64,000 bases of DNA, from assembly GCF_001940525.2 (NCBI RefSeq), contig NZ_CP019437.1, forward strand, positions 842,501-906,500. Reading direction: 5' to 3'. This document shows, in pieces, positions 45,976 through 54,258 of this stretch. The position numbers were made by a program, and so were the translations under genes. Origin of the DNA: Thioclava nitratireducens (lineage in GTDB: Bacteria > Pseudomonadota > Alphaproteobacteria > Rhodobacterales > Rhodobacteraceae). The first letter of the stretch is position 1. Each line of letters begins with the position of its first letter. The notes under the pieces were generated by a model. The model was not told the origin of the DNA and did not search any database. It saw only the letters and a list, made by a program, of their open reading frames with translations.

Positions 45976-46367
45976 TCCGGGTCGGGGTTATCGCGACGCA
46001 AGCGCGGCTGCCACCGGACGTCGCCCGTGAGCGACGCCCGGCTTCGCACGCCGACAATGACGAAGGACCATCCCGCAAACTGCGAGCTCCGCACGTGGGC
46101 GCCTGAGTTCGCATAGCCGAGATGGCCCTTCGATCGACAGATCTCCTTGTGTCCACGGCTCGACCATCTGCGGTTTGCATCTCTCGATGCCTCTCCCGGA
46201 TGGCGTTCCGTTTCCACTCCTCCCATCGATGTCTTCACTCTCTCGGATTCGCGGCGCCCCGGCATTGACGCTCGACAAGGCGCGGGGCTGTGAAGTGCTG
46301 ATCGCGGTCAATGCGCGCCGCCCTGGGTGGGGCAAGCTGCGGGTCTGACTCGGTTCAGGAGGATGCC
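45976..46367. other. intergenic region between tal and the CBS protein gene
   Basis: 392 bp with no supportable gene. A perfect 6-bp hairpin (CGTCGC and GCGACG, loop 6) at 46019-46036 may mark the end of the frc transcript, but has no T-run. The CBS gene promoter must lie in the later part; no operator was recognised. Confidence 0.45.
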
Positions 46368-46787
46368 ATGAAAATCAGTGACGCGATGCACGAGCCCGCC
46401 GCATGGGCCGATGCCGACACCCCGGTCAAGGAAATCGCCCTGCAGATGGAGAAGGACGATATCGGCGCCGTGCCGATCGGCAAGAACGACAAGCTCATCG
46501 GCATGATTACCGATCGGGATCTCGCGCTGCGCGTGGTGGCGAAGGGGCTCGACCCGGCGAAGACCCGCGCCGAAGAGGTGATGACGCCCGGGGTCGTCTA
46601 TTGCCGCACCGACGAGACGATCGAGGACGCGGTGCACCTGATGGATCAGCGCAAGATCCGCAGGCTGCCGGTGCTGGACGACAAGAAGCGGCTGGTCGGG
46701 ATGTTGAGCCTCGGAGACGTGGCGCACGGGACGTCGTTGCAGATCGTGGGCGAGATGGCCCGCGCCGTCGCCAATCACCACAAGTGA
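46368..46787 (+). CDS. CBS domain protein (stand-alone CBS pair)
   Basis: A 139-residue protein that consists of two CBS repeats (residues about 1-65 and 70-130). Nucleotide-contact patterns are GAVPIGKNDKLIGMITDRDLALR in the first repeat and IRRLPVLDDKKRLVGMLSLGDVA in the second. Stand-alone CBS pairs bind AMP, ATP or NADH and often respond to stress, but the target is unknown. ATG 46368 follows AGGAGG. Single-gene unit. Confidence 0.92.
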   Translation: MKISDAMHEPAAWADADTPVKEIALQMEKDDIGAVPIGKNDKLIGMITDRDLALRVVAKGLDPAKTRAEEVMTPGVVYCRTDETIEDAVHLMDQRKIRRLPVLDDKKRLVGMLSLGDVAHGTSLQIVGEMARAVANHHK

Positions 46788-46829
46788 GTGCGACGGGGGC
46801 GGCCTGAACGCCGCGCCCCTTGGCCTGTC

Positions 46830-47111
46830 TCAGCGCGGGCAATCGGCGACGTAATAGGTGCCGTCGCCGTTCGAATAGGCGCAGCGATCGGTGATGCTGT
46901 TCTGCGCCACCAGAACGCCGGCCGCGGCTCCCGCAAGCGCCGCGATGATCCGCCAGTCCCGGTTCGCCTCCAGCGCGTCGGCGGTGATCAACCCGGCCGC
47001 GGCCCCCGCGGTCAGCCCGACCGCCGTGCGCTGCTGCGGCGTCAAGGTTTCGCAGCCCGGCAAAAGCGTCAGAACGACCAGCGTGGCGGGCAGAAATCTA
47101 CGGCATGTCAT
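46830..47111 (-). CDS. small glycine-zipper lipoprotein
   Basis: A 93-residue lipoprotein. The signal peptide (MTCRRFLPATLVVLTLLPGC) ends in a lipobox-like LLPGC whose Cys would be acylated. Then a glycine-zipper-like stretch AVGLTAGAAAGLITADAL and ALAGAAAGVLVAQN follows. The tail has two Cys (DRCAYSNGDGTYYVADC), possibly a disulfide. Function unknown; similar small proteins are found in the outer membrane. The ATG at 47111 is preferred to 47174 because the lipoprotein signal begins there. Confidence 0.7.
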   Translation of the reverse strand: MTCRRFLPATLVVLTLLPGCETLTPQQRTAVGLTAGAAAGLITADALEANRDWRIIAALAGAAAGVLVAQNSITDRCAYSNGDGTYYVADCPR

Positions 47112-47512
47112 CGGAGATGTCCTTTCGTTGCAAACAAGCCCCGCGAGGGTCGCGTGCCGCCGCACGCCGGTCATTGTCGAGCGTCAAGCCTTCGCGGGCG
47201 ATGCGGGCCCCGTGTCGAAAAGCCGCTCCTCGGGCGTCGTCAACGCCTCCCTCCGCCAAGATGGGAAGTTGCAGCCTTCACGAGCGGTCCGCGGTGGGCC
47301 GCCCCTGGCGTTCACGGGATCGAAGATCACCTGAGCGTCTGCCGCGACCGCCCGGCGGGTCGAAAAAGCGAACGTTTTCCAAATTTTCGCCACATTCTGC
47401 AAAAAATCACAAGTTTCCGAAAACGCGACGCAAACCCCGGCCTCAACCACCGGAGATACCGGTTTACGTCGTGGCGAAGATCGGCTGCGACGTTGAACGA
47501 GGAGGAGGTTCG
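47112..47512 (+). other. intergenic region before the peroxiredoxin gene
   Basis: 401 bp, lower in GC near 47350-47420, where the peroxiredoxin promoter probably lies. I see no gene and no clear operator (no OxyR-like repeat could be identified by eye). Confidence 0.4.
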
Positions 47513-48259
47513 ATGAGTCAGCAATTCTTCGCCCCCAAGGACAGCACCGGACGACCGATCAGGCTGCCTGTCGCCTATCGGAGAACCGTCAAATGGCTGC
47601 CCAAAATTGGTGACATCTTCCCGAATTTCAGGCTCCCGAGCACGCAGGGAGACATCGATTTCTGGCCCTGGGCGGAAGGCAACTGGGTGCTGCTCTTCGG
47701 CCATCCCGCTGCGAATACGGCTGTGTGCACCACGGAAATCGGCGCGCTGGCGCAGAACGAGAAAGCGTTCAGACGGCTCGGCGCGAAGGTGCTCGGGCTG
47801 ACGGGATCGAGCGTGGACGAGCAACTGTCATGGCACGCCGATATCGAAAAGCTGTATGGCGCGCGGGTCTGGTTCCCGACCGCTGCCGATATCGGTGGAG
47901 ATTTCGCGTCGCTCTTCGGGATGGTCCATGAAAAGGAGCACCAATCCTGGCCGGTCCGCAAATCCTTCCTGTTGGATCCGCAAATGAAGATCCGGATGAT
48001 TTTCGAATATCCGATCTATGTCGGCAGAAGCGTCGAGGAGACGCTCCGCGTGATCGAAGCCGTGAAACTCCATAGCTCGACCGGGCTCGCGACGCCCTCC
48101 GACTGGTTCGAGGGCGACCCGGTGATCATACCCGACACAATGGAGGAAGCCGAGGTCCAGCGTCTCGTCGGCAACAGGTGGGGATATGTCCTGCCCTATC
48201 TCCGGGTGGCGCCGCGGCTGGAAAATCCGCGACAACAAACGCGGGGGTGCGAGCTCTGA
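47513..48259 (+). CDS. 1-Cys (Prx6-type) peroxiredoxin
   Basis: A 248-residue peroxiredoxin-fold protein. The peroxidatic Cys is in NTAVCTTEIGALAQ; the usual PVCTTE Pro-Val is replaced by Ala-Val, and the upstream LFGHPA stands for the common LFSHPAD/FTPVC pattern. The long C-terminal arm after residue 160 (HSSTGLATPSDWFEGDPVIIP) is typical of Prx6-like enzymes. No resolving Cys is evident except near the C-terminus (GCEL). It reduces peroxides. ATG 47513 has GGAGGAGG before it. The stop overlaps the start of a small membrane protein gene. Confidence 0.92.
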   Translation: MSQQFFAPKDSTGRPIRLPVAYRRTVKWLPKIGDIFPNFRLPSTQGDIDFWPWAEGNWVLLFGHPAANTAVCTTEIGALAQNEKAFRRLGAKVLGLTGSSVDEQLSWHADIEKLYGARVWFPTAADIGGDFASLFGMVHEKEHQSWPVRKSFLLDPQMKIRMIFEYPIYVGRSVEETLRVIEAVKLHSSTGLATPSDWFEGDPVIIPDTMEEAEVQRLVGNRWGYVLPYLRVAPRLENPRQQTRGCEL

Positions 48260-48489
48260 TGCCGGTGGGGTATATCTTCATCGGCAGCTTGGTGGGCCAT
48301 GTCTGCCTCGTGCTCACGCTTCTGCGGGGCGGTTCGATCTGGCTCTCGCTGCTCGTCGACGTCGTCGCGGGTCTGGTGGCCGTTCTTCTTCTGTTAGTCA
48401 CCCAATCGGCGCGACGATGGTGGCAAGACCGACGCAGGCGAGCGCGCAGAGCAAAAACGGCTTGTCGCGACGGTCAGACCATGCACTGA
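48259..48489 (+). CDS. small two-segment membrane protein, unknown function
   Basis: A 76-residue protein: two hydrophobic segments (about residues 3-22 and 28-47) separated by a short loop, then a strongly basic tail (QSARRWWQDRRRRARRAK). The ATG shares one base with the peroxiredoxin stop (TGATG), so translation is coupled and a link with peroxide defence is likely. I do not recognise a family. The IS element starts just after its stop and may have removed downstream sequence. Confidence 0.65.
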   Translation: MPVGYIFIGSLVGHVCLVLTLLRGGSIWLSLLVDVVAGLVAVLLLLVTQSARRWWQDRRRRARRAKTACRDGQTMH

Positions 48490-48509
48490 CCAGAAGATCT
48501 CCCCATAAG

Positions 48510-48537
48510 CCCCTTCCAACCTACGGGATTGGTGGGG
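48510..48537 (+). repeat. left-end hairpin repeat of the IS element
   Basis: A 28-bp sequence identical to 50254-50281. It folds with CCCC/GGGG and CCAA/TTGG pairs around a 9-nt tip and lies 22 bp beyond the tnpA stop. It should be the left-end transposase recognition hairpin. Confidence 0.85.
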
Positions 48538-48558
48538 GAGCCCGCAGGGCTGGTGAGG

Positions 48559-48963
48559 TCAGTCTGGTCGCTCCTGCGAGCGGACATATCCCTTGATCGC
48601 TTCCAGCGGGGCGCTGCCACAGCTGCTGACGAAGTAGCTCGGAGACCAGAGGGCACCGCCAAGGCGTTTCAGGCTCGGGAAGTCCCTCCGGAGCCGCCGC
48701 GAGGTGGTGGTCTTCACCGCGTTTGCAAAATCGGCGACCGCCTCGGCGGGCGGCAACGAGAACAGGATGTGGATGTGATCGGCCTCCGCGCCGAACTCCT
48801 CCAGCGCGCCGCCGCGAACATCGCAGCGCTCCCGGATCGCGACCTCTGCCGCCTTCAGCATTTCGGATGTCAGCACTGCGCGGCGCTGCTTCGTCACCAG
48901 AACCATATGGTAGTGGAGACTGAAAACGCAATTGTTTGTGCGACTATAGGATTGATCCGACAT
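48559..48963 (-). CDS. tnpA: IS200-type Y1 transposase TnpA
   Basis: A 134-residue HUH nuclease. The metal-binding motif is in ADHIHILFSLPP and the likely nucleophile Tyr is in IKGYVRSQ near the C-terminus. The N-terminal CVFSLHYHMVLVTKQRR is typical of the family. It excises and inserts the element as single-stranded DNA. I chose the ATG before SDQSYS (48963); the frame runs back to 48999. All key residues are present, so it looks active. Confidence 0.93.
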   Translation of the reverse strand: MSDQSYSRTNNCVFSLHYHMVLVTKQRRAVLTSEMLKAAEVAIRERCDVRGGALEEFGAEADHIHILFSLPPAEAVADFANAVKTTTSRRLRRDFPSLKRLGGALWSPSYFVSSCGSAPLEAIKGYVRSQERPD

Positions 48964-48989
48964 GTAGGAACCAATATAATATTCAGGCC

Positions 48990-50246
48990 ATGACCGCAAC
49001 TCGATCCCTCTCCTTCAAGCTCTATCCGTCGCCCGCCCAGGCGGCGGCGCTGGCGCGCAAGCACCTGATGCTGAAAGACCTGTGGAACGCCGCGCTCGAG
49101 GAGCGGATCGGCGCCTGGCGGCATAGCCAGACCCGGGTCTCGCGCTCCGACCAGGAAAAGGCGTTGAAGGAGATCCGCCTCGGCCTCGAGGGCTGGTGCG
49201 GGCTCGTCCACACTCATGAGGCCCAGGTCGTTCTGAAGCGTCTGGATCTCGCCTTCCAGGCTTTCTTTCGCCGCTTGCGCGCGGGGGAAACGCCGGGCTT
49301 CCCGCGCTTCAAGAGCGCCGAGCGTTTCCGTGGCTGGGGCTACAAGGAGCACGGCAACGGCTTCAGGGTCGAGATGCGCGACGGCGGCCGGCATGGCCAT
49401 GCCACGCTGTTTGGCATCGGGCGCATGCGGATGCGGGGCATCGCGCGCACGCCGGGCCGCGTGCTCAAGGCCGATGTGACCCGGACAGTCCATGGCTGGA
49501 TGCTCAACGTGGTCGTCGAGACCGGCTGCGCCGAGCGCGCGCCGGCCGAGGGTCAGGCGGTGGGGCTCGACTGGGGTGTCTCGACTTTTGTCACGCTCGC
49601 GCATGAAGACGGCGCCTTCGAGGAACTGCCGAACCCGCGCCACTGGGATCTCGAGGCCGAGGACCTCAAGGCTGAGCAGCGCCGGCTCTCGGCCGCGGCC
49701 CGGGCGCGAAAGATCTCCCAACGGGCGCTGCGGAAGCATCGCCGCGCTCTGGCGCGTCGTCATGCGAAGATCGCTGCGCGCCGGAAGGACTTCCTGCACA
49801 AGACGAGCGCGCGGATCGTCGGGCGGCACCGCCTGATCGCGACCGAGGCGCTGGCTGTGCGCAACATGACCGGCTCGGCCCGCGGAACCGCGGAGGCGCC
49901 GGGGCGGAATGTGGCCCAGAAGGCGGGCCTGAACCGATCGATCCTGGACACGGCTCCGGCCGGTTTTTTGAACATGCTCCGATACAAAGCGGAAGAAGCT
50001 GGTGCGGAGTTCTTCGAGGCGAAGACGCGAGAGCTGAAGCCGTCACAGCGCTGCCCGGACTGCGGCGCGGTGCGCAAGAAGACGCTCGCGGAGCGCCATC
50101 ATGATTGCGACTGTGGCTGTCGTCTCGGGCGAGACGAAGCCGCGGCCCGCGTCCTGCTGAACTGGGGGCTTGAGGAGAGCCGACGTCGCCAGAACGCGGA
50201 AACGAGCAACCCGGCCGGGACGGTCGGGGATCAGGCAGCCGCCTGA
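48990..50246 (+). CDS. tnpB: TnpB, RNA-guided nuclease of the IS605 family
   Basis: A 418-residue TnpB. The RuvC catalytic residues are intact: Asp194 in VGLDWG, Glu286 in ATEALAVRNM and Asp382 in LGRDEAAARV. The zinc ribbon is in QRCPDCGAV followed by CDCGC. The N-terminal helix-turn-helix region has SPAQAAALARKHLMLKDLWNAAL. TnpB proteins cut DNA with a guide from the right-end RNA and help keep the element in place. The start ATG 48990 lies in the 26-bp gap to the divergent tnpA. The omega-RNA should cover the 3' end of the gene and the right-end hairpin. Confidence 0.94.
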   Translation: MTATRSLSFKLYPSPAQAAALARKHLMLKDLWNAALEERIGAWRHSQTRVSRSDQEKALKEIRLGLEGWCGLVHTHEAQVVLKRLDLAFQAFFRRLRAGETPGFPRFKSAERFRGWGYKEHGNGFRVEMRDGGRHGHATLFGIGRMRMRGIARTPGRVLKADVTRTVHGWMLNVVVETGCAERAPAEGQAVGLDWGVSTFVTLAHEDGAFEELPNPRHWDLEAEDLKAEQRRLSAAARARKISQRALRKHRRALARRHAKIAARRKDFLHKTSARIVGRHRLIATEALAVRNMTGSARGTAEAPGRNVAQKAGLNRSILDTAPAGFLNMLRYKAEEAGAEFFEAKTRELKPSQRCPDCGAVRKKTLAERHHDCDCGCRLGRDEAAARVLLNWGLEESRRRQNAETSNPAGTVGDQAAA

Positions 50247-50290
50247 TCCGAAACCCCTTCCAACCTACGGGATTGGTGGGGCAGGTTCAT
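50120..50290 (+). ncRNA. expected omega-RNA (reRNA) at the right end of the IS element
   Basis: In IS605-type elements the guide RNA scaffold is transcribed with the end of tnpB and the right end, with the guide taken from flanking DNA. Here the right-end hairpin at 50254-50281 lies 7 bp after the tnpB stop. The 5' limit is a guess from the family; the guide would begin near 50282-50291. Confidence 0.4.
50254..50281 (+). repeat. right-end hairpin repeat of the IS element
   Basis: Identical over 28 bp to 48510-48537; the bases on either side differ. It follows the tnpB stop by 7 bp and is the likely right-end recognition hairpin and part of the guide RNA scaffold. Confidence 0.85.
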
Positions 50291-50304
50291 AGACATGCAT
50301 GTCT
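50291..50304. repeat. perfect palindrome next to the IS right end
   Basis: AGACATGCATGTCT is a 14-bp perfect palindrome just outside the right-end hairpin, 74 bp before the BLUF start. It may be the hairpin target chosen by the transposase or an operator of the BLUF gene. Confidence 0.4.
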
Positions 50305-50377
50305 CCCGTGCAAGCTCAGTCTCCAGACTGAAGAAAGGCGGGACCAAAACTCTCCAGACAAGAGCAAGAGATTGGTC

Positions 50378-50803
50378 ATGACAGAACTGTTAACTATTAC
50401 CTATCGAAGCTTTTCCTGCCTTCGGAAGCCCATCGAGGGGATAAGCGCGATCCTTTCCGAAAGCCTTGATCGAAACCAGAGACTTGGCATCACCGGTCTG
50501 CTTCTGTTCGACGGGGCCTACTTCCTGCAAACCATCGAAGGCCCTTCGGCGGAAACCCGAAGCGTTTATACGAAAATCGTCTCGGACGCGCGTCATGCCG
50601 ACGTCACGCCGCTCAGAATTCGGTTGATCCGGGAGCGCGTCTTTCCCACGTGGCGGATGAAATTGATCGGTCCTGCAGCGACGGCCCGGATCGTTCCCGA
50701 CATGGACGGCTTGGATTTCGCTTATAAGCGCCTCGACGAAATTCATCTGGCGGCAAAGCAGGTCGCGCGGCCGGAGCCGGAGCAGAGCTACCTGCTCCAT
50801 TGA
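50378..50803 (+). CDS. BLUF-domain photoreceptor, second copy
   Basis: A 141-residue stand-alone BLUF protein. Flavin-site residues are present: Tyr9 in TITYRSF, Asn33 in LDRNQRLGITG, Gln51 in FLQTIEG, and a Trp in PTWRMKLIG where most family members have a Ser after the Trp. It differs much from the first BLUF protein (16424-16849), so the two are not a recent duplication. ATG 50378 begins MTELL; AGAG lies upstream. The IS element lies within 100 bp of its start and may have separated it from its original promoter. It ends 20 bp before the convergent histidine kinase gene. Confidence 0.9.
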   Translation: MTELLTITYRSFSCLRKPIEGISAILSESLDRNQRLGITGLLLFDGAYFLQTIEGPSAETRSVYTKIVSDARHADVTPLRIRLIRERVFPTWRMKLIGPAATARIVPDMDGLDFAYKRLDEIHLAAKQVARPEPEQSYLLH

Positions 50804-50822
50804 AACCCGGCGCCCGCGTCTT

Positions 50823-53273
50823 TCACTCTGTCCCGGGTGACGGCAAGTTGCGCACCAATGCGTCGGCAAGTTCTTCCCGCGAATAGGGTTTCATCAGAAC
50901 CGAGCCCATGTCCGTCCCGCTGGCCGGGCCATCGGGGTCGTAGCCGGTCGCTATGACCACCGGCAGCGCGGGGCGCAGCCGCGCCAGCTCTCTGACCAGC
51001 GCCCGCCCCGATAGGCCCGGCATGACAAGATCGGTGAGCACGATGTCGATCCTCCGATCGCTCCGGGCATAGTCCAGCGCCTCCCGCCCGTGACGAGCCA
51101 CAAGCGGCGAGAACCCGAGATTTTGCAGCATCAGCACCGTTTTCTCGCGAACGAGGAGGTTATCCTCAACGTAGAGCACGACCTCATCATTCCCCGCCGG
51201 AGCGGCCGCCTCGGCCTCCTTGCCATCGGCCCCGGTGGCAAGCGGCAGCAGGATCTGGAACTCCGCCCCGTCGTCGTCGCCGGGCCCGAGCCTTAGATCG
51301 CCGCCGATCTGGCGCACCGTATCGAGCACGGTCGGCAGGCCGAGACCCGTTCCCTCGCCGATGCCTTTCGTGGTGAAGAACGGCTCGAATATCTTTTCCC
51401 GGTGGCTGGCCGGAACGCCGGGACCGTTATCGCGCACGTTCACGGCCACGTATTCCTCCTGCGGAAGTTCGTAACCGTCATGCGAGGGATAGAAACCCGT
51501 CCCGGAAACGACGTTCGCTGTGATCGACAGCGTGCCATCTCCCGTCATCGCGTGGCGCGCATTGGTGACGAGGTTGATCAGCGCCGACGTCAAGGCCGAG
51601 GTGTCGGCCCAGCAATTCGCCACGTCCTCCCCGATGTCGATGTCCAGCCGGTTGGCGTCGCCCAAAGCCGCGATCAGGAGCGGTCTGATCTCCTGCACGA
51701 AGGCCCCGATCTGGAGCATTCTCAGCTTCGTCGGCGTCCGGCGCGAATAGGCGAGGAGCTGGCTCGTCAGGCGCCCCGCCTCCTCCGCGGCGCGCACCGC
51801 GCTCTGGACGAGATTGAGGTTGCTGTCCTGCTCGGGCAGACCTTCCTCGAGCGCATCGAGGCTGCCAAGCACGACGGTCAGCAGGTTATTGAAGTCATGC
51901 GCGACCGCGCGGGTCAAGCTGGCGAGGGCCTCCGTGCGCATGCGCTCGTCGCGCTCCCGGTCCCGTGACGTTCGATTGGCGAGATCGCGAATGATGGTGA
52001 CGGACCGCCGCTCGCCCTTCGCCAGTTCGACGATATTCGACGTGACCTCCACCGGAACCGGGCTGCCGTCCTTCGCCCGGAAAGTCAGGTCGCCGACGAA
52101 GACGTCGTTCCGGTTCCTCTCCTGAAGTGCCAGAGCCAGATCCCGATCCTCCGGAAAGAAGAAAGCGTCGCGATGCATGCCGATCGCCTCTTCCGCGTCG
52201 TAGCCGAGCATTTCGCAAGCCCGGGTGTTGAGGGCGAGGACGAATTCGTCATCCTCCGGCCTCCCGCTCGTCGCCGTGTAGATCGCCCCGTCGCGGATGT
52301 TTTCGAAAAGGAATTGATACATCGCCGACTGCTCGGTCATCTGCTCGCGCGCCCGGAGCAGGTCCTGTTCCAGAAGCTCGGCCGAATGGAGTGAGGCGTG
52401 AACGCGTTGCGACAGCTGGGTCGCGAAGGGGGCGAGGCTCCGGTCGATCGGCACCAAGGCGTGCGGCACCAGCACAAGCGCCGCGATGAGCTGCGCGCGT
52501 CCATCCGCGATCGGGATCACGATCCCCCGATCCGAGAGTTCCGGCCTCCGCGCGTCGCGCGGCAGGTTGAAGATCCGCTCGCTTTTCCCCGACAGCGCGG
52601 CGGCGACGGCGGGGCGCAGGGCGCCCGTGAATTGCGGATCCGCCCGAATGGTCCATTCGGCCTCGAGCGGCATGCCGTTCTCGGGCGACAGGCGAAACAG
52701 GATTCCGGCCCGGCAGTCCATGTCGTTGTCGGACAGCACCGCATGCAGCGCGCCGGAAAAGGCAGGGATGCCGCCGCCGGCATGGGAGGTGGCGGTGATC
52801 TCCGACACCACTTGCCTCCGCCGCGCGACGACCGCGTCCGTGGTCTCGACAGCGATCGACATGACGCCGAGCACCCGCCCGCCCAGATCCTTGACCGCAC
52901 TGTAGGAGAAATCGAAGTAGCATTCCTCCGGGCGGCCCGTCTTCGCCAGCGGCAACATGGTGTCCTGAAACAGAAGCGGCTCGCCGCTCCTTTGAACGTG
53001 GCCCAGATTGTCGCGGACGAATGGCCAGATTTCGGGCCAGGTGTCTCGGAGCGGTGCCCCGAATGAGGCGGGATGCTTGTCGCCGAAAATCGCGTTGTAG
53101 GCATCGTTGTAGATCTGGATCGTGTCGTCGCCCCAGCCCGTGCAGACGGGAAAATCGGACGCCATGATCGCCGCGATCACCCCGCGCATCTCCGGCGGCC
53201 AATCCTCGACCGGACCCAGCGACGTCTCGTGCCAGGGATGGGTTTCGAGCAGGGCGAGATTCGAGCGGGCCAT
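50823..53273 (-). CDS. hybrid sensor histidine kinase (PAS, GAF-like, PAS, HisKA, HATPase, REC)
   Basis: An 816-residue soluble kinase without membrane segments. Order: PAS-like domain (about 20-145; FPVCTGWGDDTIQIYNDAYNAIFG), GAF-like domain (about 160-300), PAS domain with PAC segment (about 315-435), HisKA with the phospho-acceptor His459 in AVAHDFNNLL, HATPase (NLVTNARHAM, VRDNGPGVP, GTGLGLPTV), and a C-terminal receiver with Asp748 in VLTDLVMPG. No LOV-type cysteine motif is seen in the PAS domains. ATG 53273 follows AAGGAAG. A stress-type promoter candidate lies 207-231 bp upstream. A response regulator is encoded upstream on the same strand. Confidence 0.94.
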   Translation of the reverse strand: MARSNLALLETHPWHETSLGPVEDWPPEMRGVIAAIMASDFPVCTGWGDDTIQIYNDAYNAIFGDKHPASFGAPLRDTWPEIWPFVRDNLGHVQRSGEPLLFQDTMLPLAKTGRPEECYFDFSYSAVKDLGGRVLGVMSIAVETTDAVVARRRQVVSEITATSHAGGGIPAFSGALHAVLSDNDMDCRAGILFRLSPENGMPLEAEWTIRADPQFTGALRPAVAAALSGKSERIFNLPRDARRPELSDRGIVIPIADGRAQLIAALVLVPHALVPIDRSLAPFATQLSQRVHASLHSAELLEQDLLRAREQMTEQSAMYQFLFENIRDGAIYTATSGRPEDDEFVLALNTRACEMLGYDAEEAIGMHRDAFFFPEDRDLALALQERNRNDVFVGDLTFRAKDGSPVPVEVTSNIVELAKGERRSVTIIRDLANRTSRDRERDERMRTEALASLTRAVAHDFNNLLTVVLGSLDALEEGLPEQDSNLNLVQSAVRAAEEAGRLTSQLLAYSRRTPTKLRMLQIGAFVQEIRPLLIAALGDANRLDIDIGEDVANCWADTSALTSALINLVTNARHAMTGDGTLSITANVVSGTGFYPSHDGYELPQEEYVAVNVRDNGPGVPASHREKIFEPFFTTKGIGEGTGLGLPTVLDTVRQIGGDLRLGPGDDDGAEFQILLPLATGADGKEAEAAAPAGNDEVVLYVEDNLLVREKTVLMLQNLGFSPLVARHGREALDYARSDRRIDIVLTDLVMPGLSGRALVRELARLRPALPVVIATGYDPDGPASGTDMGSVLMKPYSREELADALVRNLPSPGTE

Positions 53274-53479
53274 GTCTTCCTTTCGGCATTGCGCGTGGAG
53301 TGCCCGATTTCAGATCGACGGGGGCGCCAGGTTTGGCGCGCCGAGGTGTCACAGGTGAGCCGAACGTCGGAGTCTCCGCGGCAACATGGCGCCTGCTGGA
53401 GAGCAACGCCCGAAATCAAAAATACGATGCGCGGGACGTTCCCAAGCCGGTCGATTGCCTTTTTAGCTTCATCTTCTGA

Positions 53480-53504
53480 AACGTCTCCCTGGCTAAGGGG
53501 TTCC
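53480..53504 (-). promoter_or_regulatory. EcfG-type promoter candidate upstream of the hybrid kinase
   Basis: On the minus strand GGAAC (53504-53500) and CGTT (53483-53480) are separated by exactly 16 bp. It is the second exact match in the window in an intergenic region and in the right orientation. The leader would be about 200 nt. Confidence 0.5.
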
Positions 53505-53538
53505 GGCCACGCCGCCCGACCGGCTTCCGGGCCGCAGG

Positions 53539-54258
53539 TCAGGTCTCGCTGGTGAAGACGTAGCCGACGTTGCGGATGGTCTTGATCGCGCCATGCGAGA
53601 CGTCGGCTTTCTCCAGCTTGGAGCGAATGCGGCTTATCACCCCGTCGACGGTGCGATCGAAGGCTGCCCAGTCCGGCCCCCTGACCCGGTCCATGATCTG
53701 ATCGCGAGACAGCACGGTGTCCGGCTGGGTCGCGAGTGCGAGGAGAACATCGTATTCCAGCGTCGTAAGCGGGATCTTAAAATCCTGAAGGGTGCGCACC
53801 CATCGCGCGCGGCGGTTGAACCGCAAGCCCGAGATTTCGAAGACATCCGCCGGGCTGTCCTGCGCCGCTTTTCGCGCAAACTTACGGTCCGCCGTCCGTC
53901 GCAGCACGGCCTTGACCCGGGCGCGCAATTCCCGCGCCCGGAAGGGTTTGCAGACATAGTCGTCCGCGCCAAGCTCGAGGCCGAGAACCGTATCGATTTC
54001 GTCGGTGCGCCCGCTCAGAACGATGATGCCCGCCCCGGGATTTTTGCTGCGGATCGCCCGTAGGACGTCGAATCCGGAGCCGTCGGGGAGGGTTATGTCG
54101 ACGAGAAAGCAATCGGCTCTCGTCAGGGCGTCTCCGGCGAACAACGCGCCAAGCGTGCCGAAGGATTTCGAGGGGTATCCTTCAGAGGCGATGGCCCGTT
54201 CGATGACGGTTCGGACATCGGCATCGTCTTCAAGGATCACGACGGAACTTGAGGTCAA
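53539..54258 (-). CDS. OmpR-type response regulator
   Basis: A 239-residue regulator. The receiver domain has the acidic pocket ILEDDADV, phospho-acceptor Asp54 in FLVDITLPDG, the Ser of IVLSGRTDE and the Lys of DYVCKPF. The C-terminal winged helix runs from LRFNRRARWVRT to the wing GPDWAAFDRTVDGVISRIRSKLE. I chose TTG 54258 (GGAGAG upstream), since the family begins with SSVVILEDD; the frame goes back to 54372. It precedes the hybrid kinase gene by 265 bp and may be its partner, though the separate promoter leaves this open. Confidence 0.92.
   Translation of the reverse strand: MTSSSVVILEDDADVRTVIERAIASEGYPSKSFGTLGALFAGDALTRADCFLVDITLPDGSGFDVLRAIRSKNPGAGIIVLSGRTDEIDTVLGLELGADDYVCKPFRARELRARVKAVLRRTADRKFARKAAQDSPADVFEISGLRFNRRARWVRTLQDFKIPLTTLEYDVLLALATQPDTVLSRDQIMDRVRGPDWAAFDRTVDGVISRIRSKLEKADVSHGAIKTIRNVGYVFTSET

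Larger units (their letters stand above)
48490..50290. mobile_element. IS200/IS605-family insertion sequence with tnpA and tnpB
   Basis: Divergent tnpA (minus) and tnpB (plus) genes are bracketed by two identical 28-bp sequences at 48510-48537 and 50254-50281, each able to form an imperfect hairpin (CCCC..CCAA and TTGG.GGGG). There are no terminal inverted repeats or target duplications, as expected for this family, whose single-strand transposase recognises subterminal hairpins. The exact cleavage points cannot be set from one copy; they should lie within about 20 nt outside the hairpins. It sits between the small membrane protein gene and a BLUF gene. Confidence 0.85.

Noticed and set aside
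46019..46036. Hairpin CGTCGC/GCGACG as an intrinsic terminator of the frc operon
   Set aside because: Six base pairs and no T-run; too weak to call.
45777..46265. 162-codon minus-strand frame after tal
   Set aside because: Overlaps tal on the other strand and shows no motif, ribosome-binding site or protein-like composition.
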